Part shown: one piece after another, positions 35,442 through 44,067 of the stretch
Numbering within the stretch: position 1 is the stretch's first letter
Layout: each line of letters begins with the position of its first letter
From: Gillisella vitis
GTDB taxonomy: Bacteria; Pseudomonadota; Alphaproteobacteria; Rhizobiales; Rhizobiaceae
Assembly (NCBI GenBank): GCA_009744235.1
Contig: WPHV01000018.1
Span: 27,229-91,228, forward strand
Direction of reading: 5' to 3'
Length of the DNA stretch: 64,000 nt
Position numbers and translations under genes: made by a program
Notes under the pieces: model-generated
What the model was told of the DNA's origin: nothing
The model's database searches: none
The model's input: only the letters and a program-made list of their open reading frames with translations

Positions 35442-36515
35442 ATGTTGCAACAGAAAATTCCCGTCACTGTGATCACCGGCTTTCTCGGCGCTGGTAAGAC
35501 AACCATCATCCGCAATATGCTGATGAACGCGGGTGGTAAGAAAATCGCGTTGATCATTAACGAGTTTGGCGATCTGGGTGTGGATGGCGAAGTACTGAAA
35601 GGTTGCGGCGCCGAGACTTGCACCGAGGACGACATTATCGAACTGACGAATGGCTGCATCTGCTGCACCGTTGCCGATGATTTCGTGCCGACCATGCAAA
35701 AGCTGCTGGCACGGGATGTCTTGCCCGACCATATCGTCATCGAGACCTCCGGCCTTGCTTTGCCGCAGCCGCTGGTGGCCGCCTTCAACTGGCCTGACAT
35801 CCGCACCCGCGTTACCGTGGATGGCGTTGTAACGGTGGTCGATAGTGCCGCTGTCGCCGCTGGCCGGTTTGCCGATGACCACGACCGGATCGATGCCCAG
35901 CGCGCCGCCGATGACAGTCTCGATCATGAAAGCCCGATCGAGGAGCTGTTCGAGGATCAGCTGACCTGCGCCGACATGATCGTTCTCAACAAGACTGATC
36001 TGCTCGATGCCGATGGCCTCGCCAAAGTGCGAACCGATGTGACCGCCCGGATGAGCCGCAAGCCGACCCTGATCGAGGCGAAGAATGGCGATGTGCCGGT
36101 TATGGTGCTGCTTGGCATCGGTGCCGGCTCGGAAGCCGATATCGACAATCGCAAATCCCATCACGAGCTGGAGCATGAGGCGCTGCATGCGAGCGGCGAG
36201 GCGCATGACCATCATCACGATCACGATGAATTTGACAGTTTTGTCGTCGATCTGCCGCAGGTGCGCGAGCCGGACCGCTTTGTCGATGGCTTGAAGACCG
36301 TGATCGAAGCGCATGACGTGCTGCGGCTGAAAGGCTTCGTGGATGTGCCGGGCAAGCCGATGCGGCTGGTGGTACAGGCGGTCGGCAACCGCATCGACCA
36401 ATATTATGACCGGCCCTGGGCGTCGGGCGAGCAACGGACGACGCGACTGGTGGTGATTGGCCTGCATGATCTCGACCAATCGGCGATTGCCGATGCCATC
36501 CGGGCGGCAGCGTAA
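35442..36515 (+). CDS. cobW: CobW, G3E-family GTPase for cobalamin synthesis
   Basis: Metal-chaperone GTPase thought to deliver cobalt to the CobNST chelatase. The Walker A motif is GFLGAGKTT (residues 14-22). The metal-binding GCICCTV motif (CxCC) is at about residue 71, and a TxxD-type NKTDLLD base motif follows. A histidine-rich loop (HDHHHDHDEFDS, residues about 255-266) would also bind metal. The C-terminal CobW_C domain ends at 357. It sits directly before cobN, which fits the proposed role. Confidence 0.96.
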   Translation: MLQQKIPVTVITGFLGAGKTTIIRNMLMNAGGKKIALIINEFGDLGVDGEVLKGCGAETCTEDDIIELTNGCICCTVADDFVPTMQKLLARDVLPDHIVIETSGLALPQPLVAAFNWPDIRTRVTVDGVVTVVDSAAVAAGRFADDHDRIDAQRAADDSLDHESPIEELFEDQLTCADMIVLNKTDLLDADGLAKVRTDVTARMSRKPTLIEAKNGDVPVMVLLGIGAGSEADIDNRKSHHELEHEALHASGEAHDHHHDHDEFDSFVVDLPQVREPDRFVDGLKTVIEAHDVLRLKGFVDVPGKPMRLVVQAVGNRIDQYYDRPWASGEQRTTRLVVIGLHDLDQSAIADAIRAAA

Positions 36516-36518
36516 GCC

Positions 36519-39500
36519 ATGCATCTTCTGCTTGCCCAGCAAGGCTCGATTAGCGACGGGGATGACGCGATAGACCTTGGCCAGACGCCAGGGGATATCC
36601 TGTTTCTGTCCGCCGCCGATACCGAGCTGTCCGCCATCGCGGCGGCGCTAGCGCGGCAAGCCGAGACCGCGACATGGCGGCTGGCCAGCCTGATGGCGCT
36701 GAAACATCCGATGTCGGTCGATACCTATATCGAGCGCACGGCCCGCCATGCGAAACTGATCGTGGTCAGGGCGCTGGGTGGGGCCAGCTATTTTCATTAT
36801 GCGCTGGAAGCGCTGCACGCCTGCGCCCGCCGCCATGGGATAAAAATTGTCGTTCTGCCCGGCGACGACAAGCCGGATGCCGGGCTGGAGGCTTTTTCAA
36901 ACCTGGATGCCTCGGATCTATCGGCGCTTTGGGCCTATCTGATTGAGGGCGGCGATAGCAATGCCAGTCACTTCGTCTCCTACGCGCAGGCGCTGCTGAC
37001 CAATGCACCAAAACCGCAAGAGGCCTTGCCGTTGTTGAAGGCCGGGCTGTGGTGGCCGGGGCGAGGGACGATTGACGTTCAGGCATGGCAGGTGCTTGCA
37101 GGTGATGGGCCAATTGTCGCCCTTTGCTTTTACCGCGCCCTTGTCCAGAGCGGCGAGACCGCGCCGGTTGAGGCGATGATTGAGGCGCTGCAAGCGCAGG
37201 GCCTGCGGGCCTTGCCGGTGTTTGTCGCCAGTCTGAAGGATGCCGTTTGCGTTGAGACGCTGCGGATGATTTTTAACCAGGCCGCTCCAGATGTGGTGGT
37301 CAACACGACAGGTTTTGCCGTTTCCGTTCCGGGTGCCGATGCGCCCTCGACCGTGCTGGACGAACAGGGTGCGGTGGTCTTGCAGGCGCTGTTTTCCTCG
37401 TCGCCACGCTCCGTCTGGGACGCATCGATGCAAGGGCTGAGCGCCCGTGATCTCGCCATGAATGTTGCCCTGCCGGAGGTGGATGGGCGGGTGTTGACCC
37501 GCGCCGTTTCCTTCAAATCCGCTGCCCGCTACGATGCGCGGGTGGAAACCACCTTGGTCAGCCATGCGCCGGACCAAGGCCGCATGGCGTTCGTCGCCAG
37601 TCTGGCCGCCAATTGGGCGCGGCTGAGGCACACACCTGTGCCTGAACGGCAGGTCGCGCTGATCATGGCCAATTATCCCAATCGCGATGGACGCCTGGGC
37701 AATGGCGTCGGGCTGGATACGCCTGCCGCCAGCCTTGAAGTGTTGAAGGCCCTGAAGGCCGAAGGCTATGACACCGGCATCCTGCCCGCCAACTCGGATG
37801 CACTGATGGCGACATTGATGGCCGGTGTCACCAATGCGGCGGTGAAGGGCAGGGTGATCCGCGAGATCCTGCCGCTTGCCGATTACCAGCGGTTTTTCGC
37901 GAGGCTGCCTGACAAAATCAGGCAGGAGGTCAGTGACAGATGGGGGGAGCCGCAGGCCGATCCGTTTTTCGCTGGCGACGGTTTCGCGCTGCCGCTGCTG
38001 CGGTTTGGCAAGGTGATGGTCGGCATCCAGCCAGCGCGCGGCTATAATATCGATCCGAAGGACAGTTATCATTCGCCGGATCTGGTGCCGCCGCATGGCT
38101 ATTTCGCCTTCTACGCATTTTTGCGCCAGACATTTGGCGTTCACGCGATCATCCATATGGGCAAGCACGGCAATCTGGAATGGTTGCCGGGCAAGGCGCT
38201 GGCGCTGAGTGAGAGCTGTTATCCCGAAGCGGTGCTGGGTCCGGTGCCGCATCTCTATCCCTTTATCGTAAACGATCCCGGCGAAGGCACGCAGGCCAAG
38301 CGCCGGACCAGCGCTGTCATTATCGACCATCTTACGCCGCCGCTGACCAGGGCGGAAAGCTACGGTCCGCTGAAGGATCTGGAAGCGCTGGTCGATGAAT
38401 ATTACCAGGCGATGGGCGGTGATCCGCGCCGGGTTACCCTGTTGAAAACCCAGATCCTCGATCTGGTCGCCGATATTGGTCTGGATGAGGATGCAGGCAT
38501 TGCCGGGGGCGAGGCGGAGGAGGTCAAGCTGACCAAGCTCGACGCCTATCTCTGCGACCTCAAGGAAATGCAGATTCGCGATGGCCTGCATATTTTCGGG
38601 CAGGCACCGGAAGGCCGGTTGCTGACCGATCTGGTTGTGGCCTTGGCGCGGGTGCCGCGTGGACAAGGGCAGAGCCAAGGGGGCCAAGGCGGCGATGCCA
38701 GTCTGCACCGGGCGATTGCTGCGGATGCGCTTGGCGGATGGGCCGATTTCGACCCTCTGGACTGTGTGTTTTCCGATATCTGGGACGGGCCGCAACCCGA
38801 CCTTCTGAGAAACGTCACACTAGCCCCTTGGCGCACCAAGGGCGATACGGTCGAGCGGATCGAATTGCTGGCCTCAGACATGGTGTCGGGCAGTCTTGCC
38901 TGTCCCGAAGACTGGCAAAACACAAGCGCTGTTCTGGATGAGGTTGAAGCCCGGCTGAAACCGAGCGTGATCAAATCCGGCCCAGCCGAAATTGCCGGAC
39001 TGCTCAAAGGACTATCCGGTCGGTTCGTCGCTCCCGGCCCATCCGGTGCGCCGACGCGCGGGCGGCCGGATGTGCTGCCGACCGGCCGTAACTTCTACTC
39101 CGTCGATAGCCGCGCCGTGCCGACACCCGCCGCTTACCAACTTGGCCAAAAATCCGCCGAACTGCTGGTTGCCCGCTATGTGCAGGATCATGGCGAATGG
39201 CCAGTGTCCTTCGGTATCACTGCGTGGGGGACCAGCAATATGCGCACGGGCGGCGATGATATTGCCCAGGCGCTGGCGCTGATCGGCGTCAAGCCGCTTT
39301 GGGACAACGCCTCGCGCCGGGTGACGGGCTATGAGATCATTCCCCAGGCGATTTTAGGTCGCCCGCGTGTTGATGTGACGCTGCGGATCTCAGGGTTTTT
39401 CCGTGATGCTTTTCCTGAGCAGATCGCCCTGTTCGACAAGGCGGTGCGGGCAGTTGGCGCTTTGGATGAGGATGCGGCGGATAACCCGATTGCAGCGCGT

Positions 39501-40301
39501 ATCAAGGCTGAAACAGTCTTGTTCCAGCAACAGGGGCTGGACGAAAAGACCGCCAGTCGCCGGGCGGGCTACCGGGTGTTCGGCTCGAAACCCGGCGCTT
39601 ACGGAGCGGGCCTGCAAGCCTTGATCGATGAAAAGGGCTGGGAGCGCCGGGCCGATCTGGCCGAGGCCTATCTGGTCTGGGGCGCTTACGCTTACGGCGC
39701 GGGCGAAGAAGGCAAGGCTGAGCGCGGTCTGTTCGAAGAGCGTTTGCAGGGCGTGCAGGCGGTGGTGCAGAACCAGGACAATCGCGAGCATGATTTGCTG
39801 GATAGCGACGATTACTATCAGTTCGAGGGCGGCATGACGGCGGCGGTCGAGCAGCTCTCGGGTCGCAGGCCAACCGTCTATCACAACGACCATTCCCGAC
39901 CGGAAAAGCCTGTCATCCGCACACTGGAGGAAGAGATTGGCCGGGTGGTGCGCGCCCGTGTCGTCAATCCGAAATGGATCGAAGGCGTGATGCGGCATGG
40001 CTATAAGGGTGCGTTCGAAATTGCCGCGACGGTGGATTATCTGTTCGCCTTTGCCGCCACCACCGGCGCTGTGCGCCAGCCGCATTTCGAAGCTGTTTAC
40101 CAGGCCTTTATCGGCGATGACCGGGTGCGGGCTTTCATGACTGATAAAAACCCGGCAGCGCTGAAGGACATGTCGCAGCGGTTGTTGGAAGCCATCGAGC
40201 GTGGCCTCTGGACGCCGCGCAGCAATTCGGCGAGATATCATTTGTCCCAGATTTCTGACGCCCAGATTTTACAGACGATCCAATTGGAGAATGCCCTATG
40301 A
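36519..40301 (+). CDS. cobN: Cobaltochelatase subunit CobN
   Basis: Large subunit of the ATP-dependent chelatase that inserts Co(II) into hydrogenobyrinic acid a,c-diamide, the late-insertion step of the aerobic pathway. At 1260 residues it is full length. CobN/Mg-chelatase H features include QPARGYNIDPKDSYHSPDLVPPHGY, HMGKHGNLEWLPGK, FIVNDPGEGTQAKRRTSAVIIDHLTPP, and VSFGITAWGTSNMRTGGDDIAQAL. The partner subunits CobS and CobT are not in the window. Three bases separate it from cobW, and cobO overlaps its end by four bases. Confidence 0.97.
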   Translation: MHLLLAQQGSISDGDDAIDLGQTPGDILFLSAADTELSAIAAALARQAETATWRLASLMALKHPMSVDTYIERTARHAKLIVVRALGGASYFHYALEALHACARRHGIKIVVLPGDDKPDAGLEAFSNLDASDLSALWAYLIEGGDSNASHFVSYAQALLTNAPKPQEALPLLKAGLWWPGRGTIDVQAWQVLAGDGPIVALCFYRALVQSGETAPVEAMIEALQAQGLRALPVFVASLKDAVCVETLRMIFNQAAPDVVVNTTGFAVSVPGADAPSTVLDEQGAVVLQALFSSSPRSVWDASMQGLSARDLAMNVALPEVDGRVLTRAVSFKSAARYDARVETTLVSHAPDQGRMAFVASLAANWARLRHTPVPERQVALIMANYPNRDGRLGNGVGLDTPAASLEVLKALKAEGYDTGILPANSDALMATLMAGVTNAAVKGRVIREILPLADYQRFFARLPDKIRQEVSDRWGEPQADPFFAGDGFALPLLRFGKVMVGIQPARGYNIDPKDSYHSPDLVPPHGYFAFYAFLRQTFGVHAIIHMGKHGNLEWLPGKALALSESCYPEAVLGPVPHLYPFIVNDPGEGTQAKRRTSAVIIDHLTPPLTRAESYGPLKDLEALVDEYYQAMGGDPRRVTLLKTQILDLVADIGLDEDAGIAGGEAEEVKLTKLDAYLCDLKEMQIRDGLHIFGQAPEGRLLTDLVVALARVPRGQGQSQGGQGGDASLHRAIAADALGGWADFDPLDCVFSDIWDGPQPDLLRNVTLAPWRTKGDTVERIELLASDMVSGSLACPEDWQNTSAVLDEVEARLKPSVIKSGPAEIAGLLKGLSGRFVAPGPSGAPTRGRPDVLPTGRNFYSVDSRAVPTPAAYQLGQKSAELLVARYVQDHGEWPVSFGITAWGTSNMRTGGDDIAQALALIGVKPLWDNASRRVTGYEIIPQAILGRPRVDVTLRISGFFRDAFPEQIALFDKAVRAVGALDEDAADNPIAARIKAETVLFQQQGLDEKTASRRAGYRVFGSKPGAYGAGLQALIDEKGWERRADLAEAYLVWGAYAYGAGEEGKAERGLFEERLQGVQAVVQNQDNREHDLLDSDDYYQFEGGMTAAVEQLSGRRPTVYHNDHSRPEKPVIRTLEEEIGRVVRARVVNPKWIEGVMRHGYKGAFEIAATVDYLFAFAATTGAVRQPHFEAVYQAFIGDDRVRAFMTDKNPAALKDMSQRLLEAIERGLWTPRSNSARYHLSQISDAQILQTIQLENAL

Positions 40302-40942
40302 CCGAAACCGTCGATAGCGGAGCCGTTGCAGCAGCATCGGACGATCTTGCCCGCCACGCCGAGAAGATGGCGAAGAAAAAGGCTGCGCGCGACAAGATCA
40401 TGGCGACCAAGACCGGCGAAAAGGGCCTTGTTATCGTCCATACCGGCAAGGGCAAGGGAAAGTCCTCGGCAGCCTTCGGGATGATCTTCCGCCATATTGC
40501 CCATGGCAAGAAATGCGCGGTGGTGCAGTTCATCAAGGGCGCGATGTCAACTGGAGAGCGCGACCTGATCCTGCGGCATTTCTCAGACCTCTGCGCCTTC
40601 CACACCATGGGCGAAGGCTTTACCTGGGAAACCCAGGACAAGGCGCGCGACATGGCCATGGCCAGAGCCGCCTGGGACAAGGCCAAGGAACTGATCCGCG
40701 ATCCCGCCAACAGCATGGTGCTGCTCGACGAAATCAATATCGCTATCCGCTACGACTATATTGACCTGGCCGAAGTCGTCGCTTTCCTGTCGGAAGAAAA
40801 GCCGCCAATGACCCACGTGGTGCTGACAGGCCGCAATGCCAAGGATGAGCTGATCGAGATTGCCGATCTGGTGACGGAAATGGAACTGGTCAAACACCCG
40901 TTCCGTTCCGGCATCAAGGCTCAGTTGGGTGTGGAGTTCTGA
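40298..40942 (+). CDS. cobO: Cob(I)yrinic acid a,c-diamide adenosyltransferase
   Basis: Transfers the adenosyl group from ATP to the reduced corrinoid (CobO/BtuR/CobA family). The P-loop is HTGKGKGKSSAAFGM at about residues 47-61. Other signatures are VVQFIKGAMSTGER and VLLDEINIAIRYDYIDLAEVV, with EKPPMTHVVLTGRNA after them. Length 214. It is coupled to cobN by an ATGA overlap. The downstream end of this operon meets the convergent ParDE genes. Confidence 0.97.
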   Translation: MTETVDSGAVAAASDDLARHAEKMAKKKAARDKIMATKTGEKGLVIVHTGKGKGKSSAAFGMIFRHIAHGKKCAVVQFIKGAMSTGERDLILRHFSDLCAFHTMGEGFTWETQDKARDMAMARAAWDKAKELIRDPANSMVLLDEINIAIRYDYIDLAEVVAFLSEEKPPMTHVVLTGRNAKDELIEIADLVTEMELVKHPFRSGIKAQLGVEF

Positions 40943-40993
40943 TGGCCCAGAACTGAGTATTCTGGGGCGCGCGGTGTTACTTGATCGGGGCTG

Positions 40994-41290
40994 TTACAGT
41001 CGCTCTTCCAGGCTCATGCGCTGATGAAGGACACGGAGGATGTCGATCCCATCGGCATTGATCCGGTAAAAGATCATGTGCGCGCCCTCGGAAAAACCCA
41101 AAAGGCCTTCCCTGATGTTGTCATGCTTTTGCCCTGAATAGGGAAATTCGGCGAGAAACTCGAACCTGTTGAATAAGGCTCGCAGATAATCGTTTCTCTG
41201 ACGCTTGCCCCAGGTTTTGTTGGTGTAACGACCGATATCCTCGACATCGAGACGTGCTATTTCAGTGACCCGATAGCTTTTGCCGCTCAT
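40994..41290 (-). CDS. parE: ParE/RelE-family toxin
   Basis: Predicted ribosome- or gyrase-targeting toxin of a type II module. The fold signature is clear: YRVTEIARLDVEDIGRYT, then KRQRNDYLRALFNRFEFLAEFPYSG, then the C-terminal MIFYRINADGIDILRVLHQRM. ParE-type members have this RVLHxRMD-like ending. Length 98. It overlaps the antitoxin stop by four bases. It is on the opposite strand to the cobalamin genes around it, which suggests insertion into the locus. Confidence 0.9.
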   Translation of the reverse strand: MSGKSYRVTEIARLDVEDIGRYTNKTWGKRQRNDYLRALFNRFEFLAEFPYSGQKHDNIREGLLGFSEGAHMIFYRINADGIDILRVLHQRMSLEERL

Positions 41291-41535
41291 TGTTCGCGGT
41301 CGAGTTTTTCATTGAGTGACTGGAGCGACCAATCCTCTGCAAATTCTCCACGATCTGCTTGTTGCCAGCCCTTGTCGATCTGATGGCGCAAAATTTTCAG
41401 CTTTTCTTCCCGCTCCTCCAACTCGCGGAGCGCGTCGCGCACCACTTCGCTCGCAGAGGCGTAGCGACCACTGTTTATCTGCTGCTTGATGAAGCCTTCC
41501 CAATGCGGGCCAAGTGTCAGGCTGGTTGTTGCCAT
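41287..41535 (-). CDS. parD: ParD-family antitoxin
   Basis: Ribbon-helix-helix antitoxin that neutralises ParE and represses the module promoter. The N-terminal strand is TTSLTLGPHWEGFIKQQINSGRYASASEVVRDALRELEEREEKL, a standard ParD DNA-binding domain, followed by a disordered acidic C-terminus that would bind the toxin. Length 82. It is the first gene of the pair, as is typical for ParDE. Confidence 0.92.
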   Translation of the reverse strand: MATTSLTLGPHWEGFIKQQINSGRYASASEVVRDALRELEEREEKLKILRHQIDKGWQQADRGEFAEDWSLQSLNEKLDREQ

Positions 41536-41599
41536 GGGTAAACCTCTATCCTGTATTCAAAATGAATATAGTGGATGGTTGTAACCATAGCAACGTGGT

Positions 41600-42385
41600 T
41601 CAGATCCCCATCCACACCCGCACAGGATTGGTTGGGTCCAGCAGCAGCTTTATCGCCAGCCCGATGCAGGTGACGATCAGCAGCGGCTTGATGATTTTGG
41701 CACCGCTTTTCATTGCCAGTTTCGAGCCGGTCTGGGCGCCGAGAAACTGACCGATGCCCATGACAATGCCGATTTTCCACAAAACCACGCCGTTGAACAC
41801 GAAGACCAGGAAGGCGCCGACATTGGAGCCGAAATTCAGCAGTTTTGTGTGGGCGGTGGCCTTCAACATGCCGAAACCGGCGAGCGAAACGAAGGCCAGC
41901 ATCAGGAAAGAGCCGGTGCCGGGGCCGAACACGCCATCATAAATGGCGATCAGCGGGGCAAGGGTCAGGCCGAACAGGAAAGGCGTCATCCGCTGGTGGC
42001 TATCGACGTCGGAAATATTTGGCTTCAGGGCAAAATAAGCGGCAATTGCCACCAGCAGAAACGGCATTAGCGCTTTCAGCACATCGCCCGGCACATAGGT
42101 CGCGATAACAGCGCCAATCGCGCCGCCCAGCACCGACATGGCGGCCATCGGCAATTGTTTCTTCAGGTTGACATGGCCCTTGCGGCTATAGGCGATGGTG
42201 GCAGAGGCAGAGCCGAACATGCCCTGCAATTTGTTGGTTCCCAGCGTTTCCAGCGGCGGAATACCGGCAATCAGCATGGCCGGAATGGTAATAAGGCCAC
42301 CACCACCGGCAATCGAATCGACAAAACCTGCAATGAAGGCGGCAAAAAACAGAAAGATCAGGGCTTGGATGGCAATATCGGTCAT
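41600..42385 (-). CDS. TSUP (TauE/SafE) family permease
   Basis: Polytopic membrane transporter of the sulfite-exporter TauE/SafE family. The two half-repeats are recognisable: FIAGFVDSIAGGGGLITIPAMLIAG near the N-terminus and GFGMLKATAHTKLLNFGSNVGAFLVFVFNG in the second half, with GVFGPGTGSFLMLAF between. About eight membrane helices can be drawn. Substrate is unknown; TSUP members move sulfite, sulfoacetate or related anions, and a link to cobalt is only suggested by position. I prefer ATG 42385 (MTDIAIQ), but 42421 is possible. It is divergent from cbiX. Confidence 0.85.
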   Translation of the reverse strand: MTDIAIQALIFLFFAAFIAGFVDSIAGGGGLITIPAMLIAGIPPLETLGTNKLQGMFGSASATIAYSRKGHVNLKKQLPMAAMSVLGGAIGAVIATYVPGDVLKALMPFLLVAIAAYFALKPNISDVDSHQRMTPFLFGLTLAPLIAIYDGVFGPGTGSFLMLAFVSLAGFGMLKATAHTKLLNFGSNVGAFLVFVFNGVVLWKIGIVMGIGQFLGAQTGSKLAMKSGAKIIKPLLIVTCIGLAIKLLLDPTNPVRVWMGI

Positions 42386-42421
42386 GGGAAATCCGGAGAA
42401 GAGTTGAATATCAAGCCTCAT

Positions 42422-42720
42422 ACTGCATTCCCTGCCAAACGGTAATCGGTTTGAGAGGAAAATTTTCCGTGAGAATGATCTTGACCGTGGGCGGATCGTC
42501 TTCGGCTGAAATTGCGGTTTGACCCGGCTCGGGCGCTTCGCTATTCCTGCCCGCCAAGATGTGCGACGGCGCCTGTTCGACAGGCTGGAATCGTCCGGTG
42601 CGGCTGACCCAATCAGGGGGCCAATTCCGGAGCTGTCCCAAAGGCCATAGGAGATGCCGGAAAAACCGGCAGCTCCGGCGCTTCGTACATAAAACGAAAC
42701 GAAGCATGGAGCCTTTTGTC
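42422..42720. other. Divergent control region between TSUP gene and cbiX
   Basis: A gap of about 300 bases with no firm gene. The stretch 42589-42665 contains CCGGTGCG and CCGGAGCTGTCCC, which resemble parts of a B12 riboswitch core, but the GCAACTGT-like block and the B12 box are absent. A minus-strand frame ending at 42411 is open here, but its product has no family signature. Confidence 0.35.
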
Positions 42721-44067
42721 ATGGCAGAAAAACTCGGAATCATGGTCTGTGGACATGGTAGCCGCAACCAGAATGCGGCGCGCGAATTCGCTGTCATCGC
42801 TGAAGGGCTGAAGGCGCGCAATCCCGACCTGCCGGTCGAATACGGCTATCTGGAATTCTGCAACCCGGTGATCTCGGCGGGCCTCGACAGTCTGCGGGAA
42901 AAGGGCGTCACCCGGGTTCTGGCCGTGCCGGGCATGCTGTTTGCTGCGGGCCATGCCAAGAACGATATTCCCTCGGTGCTGAATACCTATCAGGCGCAGA
43001 ACCCCGGCATGGTGATCAACTATGGACGTGAGCTTGGTATCGACCTCAAGATGATCCGTGCCGCTGGTGACCGCATCCAGGCTGCCGTGGACGAGGCGAA
43101 TGGGCAACTGGGATTTGTCGATAAGCATGACACGCTGCTGATGGTGGTTGGGCGCGGCTCATCCGATCCCGATGCCAATTCCAACGCCACCAAGGTGATG
43201 CGGATGCTGTGGGAAGGCATGGGCTTTGGCTGGGGCGAAACCTGTTATTCCGGCGTGACCTTTCCGCTGGTGGAACCGGGCCTGACCCATGCCGCCAAGC
43301 TGGGCTACAAGCGTATTATCGTCTTCCCCTATTTCCTGTTTACTGGCGTGCTGGTGAAGCGGATCTACAGCTATACCGATGAGGTGGCGGCCCGCCATCC
43401 GGATATCCAGTTCGTCAAGGCCAGCTATCTCAATGATCATCCGCTGGTGCTGGATGCCTTTCAGGATCGGGTGCGCGAAATCCTCGAAGGCGCTGCGGTG
43501 ATGAACTGCCAGATGTGCAAATACCGCGAACAGGTTTTAGGCTTTGAGGCCGATATCGGCCAGCCGCAGGAAAGCCACCACCATCATGTCGAGGGCATTG
43601 GCGGCGGCCTGGAAGACTGTCCGTGCAAGGGCGATTGCGACGCCTCCTGCCGTGATCAGGCGTTCTGTCTCAAGCATGGCCTGCCGTGGACGCCGGTCCA
43701 TAGCCATGCCGATCCGGCCCCACTGCAACCGGCTTTCGACTACGGCGCCTCCACCACGCTTGGTGGTAAATACGGACATTTGCTGAATGCCAGCCCCGAT
43801 GCCGGGCTGGAAGCGGTGATGAATGCGCCGTCCAGCGGCAAGGCGCATGTCCACGAACACGGGCCGGATTGCGGCTGTGGTCATGATCATAGCCACGACC
43901 ACCATGGGCATGGTCACGCGCATGGAAATCATGATCACACGCACGACCAGGGGCACGACCACGGGCATGACCACCATCACGACCGTGAACACGCCCACAG
44001 CCACACCCATGCGCCTTATCCCCATGCGGATCATCCGCTCGGGCCAAAATCCATGAAGAAGACCTGA
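42721..44067 (+). CDS. cbiX: Sirohydrochlorin cobaltochelatase, CbiX long form
   Basis: CbiX inserts cobalt into sirohydrochlorin, the early-insertion step of the anaerobic pathway. The N-terminal domain has IMVCGHGSRNQNAAREF with the metal-binding histidine; the second has LLMVVGRGSSDPDANSN. It continues as the long form. An MNCQMC sequence (residues 261-266) is the MxCxxC iron-sulfur motif described for CbiX-L of Bacillus. Cysteines at 300, 302, 306, 310 and 316 follow. The last 65 residues are an extreme His/Asp repeat (HDHSHDHHGHGHAHG). The ATG at 42721 has GGAG upstream. The stop overlaps the next start (TGATG). Confidence 0.92.
   Translation: MAEKLGIMVCGHGSRNQNAAREFAVIAEGLKARNPDLPVEYGYLEFCNPVISAGLDSLREKGVTRVLAVPGMLFAAGHAKNDIPSVLNTYQAQNPGMVINYGRELGIDLKMIRAAGDRIQAAVDEANGQLGFVDKHDTLLMVVGRGSSDPDANSNATKVMRMLWEGMGFGWGETCYSGVTFPLVEPGLTHAAKLGYKRIIVFPYFLFTGVLVKRIYSYTDEVAARHPDIQFVKASYLNDHPLVLDAFQDRVREILEGAAVMNCQMCKYREQVLGFEADIGQPQESHHHHVEGIGGGLEDCPCKGDCDASCRDQAFCLKHGLPWTPVHSHADPAPLQPAFDYGASTTLGGKYGHLLNASPDAGLEAVMNAPSSGKAHVHEHGPDCGCGHDHSHDHHGHGHAHGNHDHTHDQGHDHGHDHHHDREHAHSHTHAPYPHADHPLGPKSMKKT

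Noticed and set aside
36918-38795. Minus-strand frame of about 625 codons across cobN
   Set aside because: Shadow of cobN; no start signal and no family signature.
42411-42821. Minus-strand frame of 136 codons between cbiX and the TSUP gene
   Set aside because: Overlaps the cbiX start, lacks any family signature and has weak codon bias; its last 30 residues look more protein-like, so it is not excluded fully.
43840-44030. Tandem repeat of CAT/CAC-GAC codons considered as a DNA repeat or CRISPR-like array
   Set aside because: It lies in frame inside cbiX and encodes the His/Asp-rich tail; spacing is irregular.
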